Positions 7,699 through 14,818 of a stretch of DNA of 64,000 bases are shown here, piece after piece. Each line of letters starts with the position of its first letter. Position 1 is the stretch's first letter. The stretch is taken from the NCBI RefSeq assembly GCF_000422625.1, contig NZ_KE383895.1:4810-68809 (forward strand), read 5' to 3'. A program made the translations under genes and the position numbers. The notes beneath the pieces are model-generated. The model had not been told where the DNA came from. It did not search any database and saw only the letters and a program-made list of their open reading frames with translations. Origin of the DNA: Adlercreutzia mucosicola DSM 19490 (GTDB taxonomy: Bacteria > Actinomycetota > Coriobacteriia > Coriobacteriales > Eggerthellaceae).

Positions 7699-8856
7699 TT
7701 ACTTGCGTGTCGGCTGCACCGGCGGCGCATCCGACGCTGCTTCTTGCGCGTACTTCTTTTCCAGGTCGCTCAGCTCGGAGTCGGCGAACTGCTCCAAGGG
7801 CGTGTTCAGAATCTGCTCCATGCGCTCGGCCTCACGCTGCTGGGCCAGACGCCGGTTCCGCACGATCACGAACACGACCACGGCGACAATTATGACCGCT
7901 CCGCACACCGCGACAATCGGCAGCGGCGAGGGCGTCACCGTCATGATACGGTCGGCAGTGTCGCTGAAGGCCTTCGAGAAGATTTCCTCCTCGGACAGGC
8001 TCAGATCATCGTAGTCCTGGCTGAGGTAGGCTTCGAAAATCTGCATCGCCTCGTTGTCGAGCACCGAGCCGGTCTGCGATCCCGCCCAGTAGGCCGCGTT
8101 GAAGCGCCCATCGCCCGTGTCGCAGAACACCAGCACGAAATGAGCCTGATCGGTGAACAGCTCGTTGTACTTCTCTTTCGCAATGGCCTGCAATTCCTGG
8201 TAGGACGTCACCGATCCGTTGGGAAGGATGTACACGTGGGGCTGAATGCCCGTCTCCTCGTAGAAGTGGCGCAGACCGCGCTCCAGCTTGGCGGGATTGT
8301 GAATCCAGTCGCCGTCCACGTCGGTGTAGTAGCTGGTCTCGCTGGCCGCTCCGGCCGGCAGGGCCGTGCGCTCCACCGTGGACGCGGGCACGCCGGATGC
8401 GGAACATCCACCGCCACCCAGGGCCACCACCAGGAGCACCACCAGCACCACGGCCGCCAGAATGACGAACACGGTGCCGCATCCGTTGTTGGGCGCCTTG
8501 CCCTGGGGCGCGCCAGGCTGGCCCCCGCCCGCGGGGCCACCGGGACCGCCGCCGACCGGACCGCCCGGGCCACCCGGTCCCGGCTGCTGCGGACCACCCA
8601 CGGGCATCTGCGGCGGCCGCGACGATCCGCCGCCGCGGCTCGAGCCGATCAAGCCGCCCAGCAGACCGCCCCAAAAGCTGCCGCCACCGCCGTAGTAGCC
8701 ACCCGGGTAGCCGCCGAATCCGCCGCCTCCGAAGCCGCCGCCACCGGCCGAGCGACCGCGGCCCGAGCCTCCGGAGAACCCGCCCCTGAAGCCCCCGCCG
8801 CCGCTTCCAAAGCCGCCGCCTCCCGAGAATCCGCCGCCACCGCCTGACCGACCCAT
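7699..8856 (-). CDS. Glycine-rich membrane protein with TPM-like domain
   Basis: The protein has 385 residues. Residues 1-120 are a low-complexity Gly/Ser/Pro segment ending in a Pro/Gly linker. A first membrane helix follows (VFVILAAVVLVVLLVVAL), then a soluble domain (LERGLRHFYEETGIQPHVYI through FNAAYWAGSQTG) that resembles the TPM (TLP18.3/Psb32/MOLO-1) fold. A second helix (PIVAVCGAVIIVAVVVFVIV) and a charged cytoplasmic tail complete it. It lies between uspA and pspA on one strand, so a membrane-stress role is likely. TPM domains often occur beside LemA or PspA-like proteins. The glycine-rich start is unusually long. Confidence 0.75.
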   Translation of the reverse strand: MGRSGGGGGFSGGGGFGSGGGGFRGGFSGGSGRGRSAGGGGFGGGGFGGYPGGYYGGGGSFWGGLLGGLIGSSRGGGSSRPPQMPVGGPQQPGPGGPGGPVGGGPGGPAGGGQPGAPQGKAPNNGCGTVFVILAAVVLVVLLVVALGGGGCSASGVPASTVERTALPAGAASETSYYTDVDGDWIHNPAKLERGLRHFYEETGIQPHVYILPNGSVTSYQELQAIAKEKYNELFTDQAHFVLVFCDTGDGRFNAAYWAGSQTGSVLDNEAMQIFEAYLSQDYDDLSLSEEEIFSKAFSDTADRIMTVTPSPLPIVAVCGAVIIVAVVVFVIVRNRRLAQQREAERMEQILNTPLEQFADSELSDLEKKYAQEAASDAPPVQPTRK

Positions 8857-8866
8857 ATTCGCCGCC

Positions 8867-9337
8867 TTACTTTACGATGAGCACGGGGACGTTGGTCTTG
8901 TGCAACACGGAATAGCACACGCTGCCCAGCATGCCGCGCACCGCGCCCAGCCCGCGATGGCCCATGACGATGCAGTCGTAGGCGCCCTCGTCGGCATAGG
9001 CGGTGATGGAGTCGTGGGGCGAGCCGTTCACCACGGCGATGGCAATACCCTCGGCGTCTCCCACCAACGGCGCGATGTTCTCCGCGATGGCATCAGTGTC
9101 GGCCTTGATGGCCTCGCTCTCCACCTGGTTGATCACATCCATGTCCATGCTGTCGCCCATAACGCCCGACATGCGCGAGGCGATCTTGAAGGTTTCCGCG
9201 TTGAAGTCGTGCCAGTCCACCACCGACAGCACGGTAATCTGCGCATCGGGCACACCGGCCGCCAGATCGAGGGCCGCCGCCAGCGCGTTCTTCGCCGGCT
9301 CGGACTTGTCATAGGGAACGAGAATCTTCTTATACAT
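8867..9337 (-). CDS. Universal stress protein, UspA family
   Basis: The protein has 156 residues and begins MYKKILVPYDKSEPAKNALA with AAGGAGG upstream. The C-terminus has the ATP-binding signature MGHRGLGAVRGMLGSVCYSV followed by NVPVLIVK, which is the G-2x-G-9x-G-S pattern of nucleotide-binding Usp proteins. It is the first gene of the group with the TPM-like protein and PspA. A long upstream reading frame to 9385 lacks a ribosome site and was not used. Confidence 0.93.
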   Translation of the reverse strand: MYKKILVPYDKSEPAKNALAAALDLAAGVPDAQITVLSVVDWHDFNAETFKIASRMSGVMGDSMDMDVINQVESEAIKADTDAIAENIAPLVGDAEGIAIAVVNGSPHDSITAYADEGAYDCIVMGHRGLGAVRGMLGSVCYSVLHKTNVPVLIVK

Positions 9338-9541
9338 GGGGACCTCCTTCGCCCTTATGCGGGTATTCATTACCCGTGCGCTCAATAATTAAGCTCCGTT
9401 CATTTTATCACGGCACCTGAAGCCGCCCCCGTCGGCGCGCACCTGTAGACGCGATGTTACATGGGCCGGCGAGCTCCACACCGGCGCGGGCGCCCCTCCG
9501 CGATGGATCAGCGCACCGCGCCCGCATCCGCGCGCCAACTC

Positions 9542-11194
9542 CTACCGCGGCTCTTCGTTGTTCAGCAGCCGGTGCCGCGACACCATGATGCGGAATACCG
9601 TGTAGGCGCCCAGCACGAAGGCGCCCAGATATCCCAGCACGCCTAACAGCGGCACGCCCAGAAGCTGCGGCTCCATGTGGGTGGTGCACAAAATGGACGA
9701 TCCCAAAAACAGCCCCGCCGACAGCAGGGCCAGCGACAGGCGCCCCACCGATGCGTAGATCGTGGCCAGAATGCGCGACGACACGTCCACGTCGGCATTC
9801 ACTTTAATCTGGCCGCGATCGATCATCTCCAGGGTGTTCGACAGCTGAGTGGGCAGCTTCGCCAGAGCCTCCACCGATTCCGCCGACGAGGTAATCAAGT
9901 CAAAGGCCTTTGTGGCCAGGTACTGTGGGTCGGCCTGCTGGGTGATCACGTGCTTCGACACGATCTCGATCACGCTGGTGTCAGGCGATAGGTGAGCGAT
10001 CACGCCCTCAATGGTGACGAAGCCGCGGGCCAGCATAGTCACCGACGACACCATCACCAGGTTCTGGTTGCGCAGAATCTCGATCACCTCGGTCAGCACC
10101 GTGCCGACGTTGATCTCCTTCATCTCGGCGGTGCTGTATTCCACCAGCAGCCGTCCGAGCGAGTCCAGCAGCGCGCCGTGGTCCACGGGTCCGCGCACAC
10201 GCACCAGACCCATGAGCGCTTCTTTCAGCAGGTAGGCGTTGCCCGTGGCTACGGCCGTGAACACCTTCCCCACCAGCATGCGTTCGGACACCGTGAGGCT
10301 GCCCACCATCCCCAAGTCAATCCATACCACCTCGCCGTCGCGCACAAGGATATTGCCCGGGTGCGGGTCGGCGTGAAAGAAGCCGTGATCGAGCACTTGG
10401 GTCACGTAGCTCTGACACACGCGCTCGGCCAGGCGCTTCACGCTGATGCCCTGGTCGCGCAGAGCCGCCGTGTCGGTAATCTCGGTGCCCTGGACGAATT
10501 CCATCACCAACACCGATTCCGTGGAGAACGCCGGATAAGGCACCGGCGAGGTAACGCCCTTCTCGTCGGCGATCTCCTGATGGAAGCGCACGAGATTGCC
10601 CAGCTCGTGGGTGAAATCCACCTCGTTGGCCGTAGTGCGCTCGATCTCCTCCACAAAGCCCTCCAGCGACAGCAGAATGTCGCGGTGAGCGTTGCTGGCA
10701 AACTCGCCGACAGCCAGCAGGTGCTTCATCAGCATGATGTCCTCGGCCATATCTTCGGCCACACCGGGGCGGCGCACCTTCACAGCCACGGTGGTGCCGT
10801 CCAGCAGCTGGGCCTTGTGCACCTGCGCAATGGACGCCGCGCCCAAGGGCTCCGGATCGATGGAGGCGAACACCGTGTGCCACGAGGCCTGGTAGGCGCG
10901 GTCGATCTGCTCGATCACTTGATCGAAGGGCATGGGATTCACGTCGTCGCGCAGCTTCTCGAAAGCATCGCAGTAGGCCTTCGGCAGCAGATCCGATCGG
11001 TTCGATGCCAGCTGGCCGATCTTCACATAGGTGGGGCCGAGCGCCTGCAGCACCTCCACGGCCTTCTCGGGGGTCAGGCCGCGCATCACGTGGTACTCGC
11101 GCATGATATGGATGATCTCGTTCATGCGCTTGTGCGAGGTTTTGTCCTTCAACGATATCTCGGCGACTTTGACGAACTCTTCGAATGTGGCCAC
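9542..11194 (-). CDS. ubiB-like: ABC1/AarF/UbiB-family atypical kinase with C-terminal membrane helices
   Basis: The protein has 550 residues from a GTG start at 11194, selected because AAAGGAGG lies 4 nt before it; the open frame extends further but is unsupported. Family motifs in order are LGPTYVKIGQLASNRSDLLP (KxGQ), PLGAASIAQVHKAQL (Ala-rich loop), VAVKVRRPG, HADPHPGNILV and WIDLGMVG. Two hydrophobic helices end the protein. UbiB proteins are ATPases that help extract or move isoprenoid quinone precursors at the membrane. In this organism menaquinone or other isoprenoid lipids are the likely client. It stands alone; the neighbour upstream is a candidate structured RNA on the opposite strand. 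Confidence 0.92.
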   Translation of the reverse strand: MATFEEFVKVAEISLKDKTSHKRMNEIIHIMREYHVMRGLTPEKAVEVLQALGPTYVKIGQLASNRSDLLPKAYCDAFEKLRDDVNPMPFDQVIEQIDRAYQASWHTVFASIDPEPLGAASIAQVHKAQLLDGTTVAVKVRRPGVAEDMAEDIMLMKHLLAVGEFASNAHRDILLSLEGFVEEIERTTANEVDFTHELGNLVRFHQEIADEKGVTSPVPYPAFSTESVLVMEFVQGTEITDTAALRDQGISVKRLAERVCQSYVTQVLDHGFFHADPHPGNILVRDGEVVWIDLGMVGSLTVSERMLVGKVFTAVATGNAYLLKEALMGLVRVRGPVDHGALLDSLGRLLVEYSTAEMKEINVGTVLTEVIEILRNQNLVMVSSVTMLARGFVTIEGVIAHLSPDTSVIEIVSKHVITQQADPQYLATKAFDLITSSAESVEALAKLPTQLSNTLEMIDRGQIKVNADVDVSSRILATIYASVGRLSLALLSAGLFLGSSILCTTHMEPQLLGVPLLGVLGYLGAFVLGAYTVFRIMVSRHRLLNNEEPR

Positions 11195-11370
11195 GGCGCC
11201 TCCTTTCCGCGCCCCCATACTACCGTCTGAAACCCAGACCTTCCCACTGATCAATTCACTTGGCAACGACCCGTTGCCCACATACGTCGGGTCGGACCGA
11301 CCCTCTAAGAGAAAGGGTTGGTAACAAAAATTGTCAAGTCTTTTGCTGCGGGGTTGTTGTCGTATACTAA

Positions 11371-11547
11371 GGGCAAGTCCTGTTCCCGCCATACACTGCG
11401 ATGGACCGACGTATTGAACTGAGGGAGCTTTAGAAGCTGGTGGAATGGAGATTCGTATCCGTTGATACGAAAGCCAGGAGCCCAGATGCGAGCACCCACC
11501 TTGTGAGGTGGGTTCATCCTCGGGCGGGGGCAGGACGTTTCTCTGCC
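11371..11547 (+). ncRNA. Candidate 6S-like structured RNA
   Basis: A 177-nt unit has its ends paired: GTCCTGTTCCCGCC near the 5' end matches GGCGGGGGCAGGAC near the 3' end, and GGCA/TGCC extends the closing stem. Inside are an 8-bp hairpin (TTCGTATC / GATACGAA), AGCTT / AAGCT, and a 3'-side hairpin (CCCACC / GGTGGG) followed by GTTCATCC. TATACT (11363-11368) sits where a -10 box is expected. Length, closed rod shape and the 3'-side hairpin beside a large internal loop resemble 6S RNA, which binds RNA polymerase. A riboswitch is less likely because no suitable downstream plus-strand gene follows. Confidence 0.5.
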
Positions 11548-11616
11548 TTGCTGCCGTCCCTCGCACGGCGCTAACGGGCGCTTCCTCTTACCGCACCCAT
11601 CGCCTGCGGCAGCGCG

Positions 11617-12522
11617 CTACTTTTCAGCGCCCTCGCTGGGAGCAGGCACGGCGGCGGCCACCGCCACCTCCGCAGGCTCGGAGACGACCGGCGCGTCCGC
11701 CGGTTTCCCCACCGCCTTTCCCGCCAGGGTGTCCACCGCCTCCTCGATGAGGTGGTTGTGCACGTAGGGGGCGATGGCGCGGATGGCGGCATCGGTAGCA
11801 TGGGATGCCCGGTCGGCATCGGCAATGGTGAAGTTGAGAGAGCCCTTGAAGCCGTGCTCGGTGATGGCGCTGAAGCTGACCGAGGGACCCTTCTTGATGC
11901 GGCTCACCCGCGACACGGCCTTCTCGGCCGCCGCCTCGATGTGATGGGCCGCCGCTGTCAGCCGCTCGCTGTCGGTGGTCACGATGAGCGCGATGGACAC
12001 CTCGTTGAGCGGCGCCAGCTTCGCCACGGCCGTAGAGGTCATCAGCGAGTTCGGAATATTCACGCGATTGCCCGCGCTGTCCACGATGGAGGTGTAGCGC
12101 CAGGTGACGTCCTGCACCACACCGCTCACGCCCGACGGACCCATGCGGATGTTGTCGCCCGGCTCCACCGACCGCGACAGGCTGACCTGCAGCCCGCCGA
12201 GCAGGTTGGACAGGGTGTCCTGAAAACCCAGGGAAATGGCGATACCGACGACGCCCAGGCCCGTGACCATGGCGTTCACGTTCACGTCGAAGCAGATGGA
12301 GAGCACGCACCCCACGCCGACGATCCACACCACCACCCGCACCAGGTTGATGAAGATGGAGCTGGAGGGCAGCAGCGTCGTGCGGTCGAGCAGTCGCCGC
12401 ATGAACGACACCGTCACCCGCGAGATCACCAGCGTGACCAGCAGAATGGCCACAGCACCCAGGGCCGTGTTGAACCAGTCGGCATGCACGAATTGGTCGA
12501 AGATGTTGAAGAGGTGTTCCAT
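11617..12522 (-). CDS. MscS-family mechanosensitive ion channel
   Basis: The protein has 301 residues with three N-terminal membrane helices. The pore helix and beta domain carry GLGVVGIAISLGFQDTLSNL followed by SRSVEPGDNIRMG, the hallmark MscS segment; then the threading part reads TWRYTSIVDSAGNRVNIPNS. The soluble C-terminal domain ends in an Ala/Pro/Glu-rich tail. It would release solutes during hypo-osmotic shock. GGAG precedes the ATG. It is separated from the upstream pknB gene by a strong terminator, so it is a separate unit. Confidence 0.93.
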   Translation of the reverse strand: MEHLFNIFDQFVHADWFNTALGAVAILLVTLVISRVTVSFMRRLLDRTTLLPSSSIFINLVRVVVWIVGVGCVLSICFDVNVNAMVTGLGVVGIAISLGFQDTLSNLLGGLQVSLSRSVEPGDNIRMGPSGVSGVVQDVTWRYTSIVDSAGNRVNIPNSLMTSTAVAKLAPLNEVSIALIVTTDSERLTAAAHHIEAAAEKAVSRVSRIKKGPSVSFSAITEHGFKGSLNFTIADADRASHATDAAIRAIAPYVHNHLIEEAVDTLAGKAVGKPADAPVVSEPAEVAVAAAVPAPSEGAEK

Positions 12523-12536
12523 GGCTCCATTATAGA

Positions 12537-12568
12537 AGCGGCTCCCGCACCTGGTGCAGGGAGCCGCT
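12537..12568 (-). terminator. Terminator after pknB
   Basis: AGCGGCTCCC (12537-12546) and GGGAGCCGCT (12559-12568) form a perfect 10-bp stem around a 12-nt loop, followed on the minus strand by TCTATAAT. It separates the cell-division operon from mscS. Confidence 0.75.
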
Positions 12569-12715
12569 CGTATTCACGGTTTCGTTATGAGCGCAGAAGC
12601 GATGGTGGGGCCGTGCGCGATCCGCACAGGCGCCCGCGGGCCAGCTGCGACCGATGCTCAGCGCCGAGCCGCCGAACCTGGCCAGCCCTCGCCGACGCCC
12701 GCGCCGTCGGCCGTC

Positions 12716-14737
12716 CTAGGCCGCCTGACCGCCCTGCTGGCCGCCGTTCGCGCCCGGGTCGGGCTGAGGGTCGGGATCGGGCTGCGGCGCAGCGGGACCC
12801 TTGCTCACCACAATGGTGACCGTCGATCCCTTCTTGGCCGAGCCACCGGCGGGATCCTGGGAAACGACCTTGCCCTTCTCAACGTCGCTGGAAGTCTCTT
12901 CCTGCACGTTCACCTTGAAGCCCGCGTTTTCCAGCGTGCTCTTGGCGTTGTCGCGCGACGAGCCGATGGTGTTGGGCACCTCTACCTCGGGGTCGGGCTC
13001 GGGCCCCTTGCTCACGGCGATCTTCACCGTGGAACCGGGCTTCACCTTGTCGTTCAGCGGGCTCTGCCAGATCACGCGGCCCTCGCGCACACTGTCGTCG
13101 TACTTAAGCTCGACCTCGACCTTGAAACCGGCATCCTCGAGGATCTTGGTGGCCTCTTCCTCGGTAGAGCCCTCCACCTTCGGCACCGACATCAGCTCAG
13201 TGCCGCGAGATACCACGTACTCGATGGTCGAATTCTTCGCGGCCTGCTCGTTGGCCGCGGGGAACTGCTCCATAATGTGGCCCTCTTCCACCTGCTCAGA
13301 GTAGTTGGACTCGCGCTCGACGATCTTGAAGCCCAATGCCTCGGCCTTCTTGCGCGCGTCATCCACCGACAGGTTGTACAGATCGGGCACGGCCACGGTA
13401 TCGGGACCCTGGGACACCACGATGTTCACCGTGGTCCCCTTGTCGCGCTTCTCGCCGCCGGCCGGATCCTGGCTGATCACGGCATCCACCGGTGCGGTGT
13501 CGTCGGCCACGCGGGACACGTTCACTTCGAAGCCCGCCTGCTTCAGCTCGAACTCGGCCTCGCTCTGCACCTTGCCCACCACGTGGGGCACTGCCTCGGA
13601 TCCCTCGTTGGCCGCGCCGCCCTGAGACAAGGCAAAGGCAAGGCCGCCGATCAAGGCTATGGCCAACGCGCACACGAGCGCGATGATTAGGCCCTTCTTG
13701 CTCTTCTGCGGCGGTTTGCTGTCGCCGCGATAGGTGGTGGGGGCAAAGCTGCCCGTGTTGGACGGGCTCATGCCCGCGCCGGCACCGTGCACCGCGGGCA
13801 TTACCTGGGTGCTGTCCACCAGGGGAGCCGGGGTGGCCACCGGGCCCATGACGCGGGTCTGGGCGTTGGTGAAGCCCGCCCCGCCGCCAGGCAGCGACAC
13901 GGGACGGCCGGCCAGGTAGTCGTTCAGCGCCAGACGCATGTCATTGGCGGTGGCGAAGCGGTCGGCCGGGTTCTTGGCCATGGCCACCATGATGATGTCT
14001 TCCAGGTCGGGATCGATGTCGGGGTTGATGGCGCTGGGCGGCTCGGGCTCGTTCTTCACCTGCTGCAGGGCTACCGACACCGCGTCGGGCCCGTCGAAGG
14101 GAAGGCGCCCCGTAGCGGCCTCGTACAGCACGATGCCGAGCGAGTAGATGTCGCTGGCCGCGGTGAGGTCCTTGCCCTGGGCCTGTTCCGGCGAGATGTA
14201 GTGGGCCGTGCCCAGCACCGCCGAGGTCTTGTCGTTCACGGAGTTCTTGGCCCGCGCGATGCCGAAGTCCATCACCTTCACGTTGCCATCGGGCTGCACC
14301 ATGATGTTCTGCGGCTTGATGTCGCGGTGGATGATGTCCTGGTTGTGGGCCACGGTGAGGGCCTGGCACACCTGGGAGCCGATTTCGGCGGCCTTGCGCT
14401 GGTTGATAGCGCCGCGCTGCTGGATGGCCGTCTTCAGATCGGACCCGCGCACGAATTCCATCACGATGAAATAGGTGTCGTCGTCCTGGCCCCAATCGTA
14501 CACGTTCACGATGTAGGGGCTCTGCAGGTTGGCCGCAGCGGCGGCTTCCTGACGGAAGCGCTGGGTAAAGGACGGGTCGGCGGCGAACTGGGGCAGCATC
14601 ACCTTCACGGCCACCACGCGGCCCAAAGTGTTGTCCTGAGCGCGGTAGACCTCGGCCATACCGCCGATGCCGATACGATCCTTTATCTCATAGCGGCCAC
14701 TGAAGACCTTGCCTGTCATGGTTCCCTGTGCGGTCAC
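12716..14737 (-). CDS. pknB: PknB-type Ser/Thr protein kinase with four PASTA domains
   Basis: The protein has 673 residues from a GTG at 14737, chosen because TTTAAGGAG lies 7 nt upstream; an ATG at 14719 is an alternative. The kinase domain has the Gly loop GIGGMAEVYRA, catalytic Lys45, HRD with Asp139 and DFG with Asp157, then GTAHYISPEQAQG. A single membrane helix (GLIIALVCALAIALIGGLAF) follows, then four extracellular PASTA repeats that bind muropeptides or lipid II. The final tail is Pro/Gly/Gln-rich. It is the last gene of the fhaA-fhaB-pstP-rodA/pbpA-pknB unit that couples cell-wall state to growth and division in Actinobacteria. Confidence 0.96.
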   Translation of the reverse strand: MTAQGTMTGKVFSGRYEIKDRIGIGGMAEVYRAQDNTLGRVVAVKVMLPQFAADPSFTQRFRQEAAAAANLQSPYIVNVYDWGQDDDTYFIVMEFVRGSDLKTAIQQRGAINQRKAAEIGSQVCQALTVAHNQDIIHRDIKPQNIMVQPDGNVKVMDFGIARAKNSVNDKTSAVLGTAHYISPEQAQGKDLTAASDIYSLGIVLYEAATGRLPFDGPDAVSVALQQVKNEPEPPSAINPDIDPDLEDIIMVAMAKNPADRFATANDMRLALNDYLAGRPVSLPGGGAGFTNAQTRVMGPVATPAPLVDSTQVMPAVHGAGAGMSPSNTGSFAPTTYRGDSKPPQKSKKGLIIALVCALAIALIGGLAFALSQGGAANEGSEAVPHVVGKVQSEAEFELKQAGFEVNVSRVADDTAPVDAVISQDPAGGEKRDKGTTVNIVVSQGPDTVAVPDLYNLSVDDARKKAEALGFKIVERESNYSEQVEEGHIMEQFPAANEQAAKNSTIEYVVSRGTELMSVPKVEGSTEEEATKILEDAGFKVEVELKYDDSVREGRVIWQSPLNDKVKPGSTVKIAVSKGPEPDPEVEVPNTIGSSRDNAKSTLENAGFKVNVQEETSSDVEKGKVVSQDPAGGSAKKGSTVTIVVSKGPAAPQPDPDPQPDPGANGGQQGGQAA

Positions 14738-14818
14738 GTTCTTACTCCTTAAAGTCACATGCGGGGGTTTGTTTGCGCTTGGTTTTCGATGCGATCTCGC
14801 GTGAGTTGCTTCATTGTA

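Noticed and set aside
11371-11547. Cobalamin, T-box or other riboswitch for the structured segment
   Set aside because: Conserved riboswitch boxes are not present, and no plus-strand gene follows within the next kilobase; a stand-alone RNA fits better.
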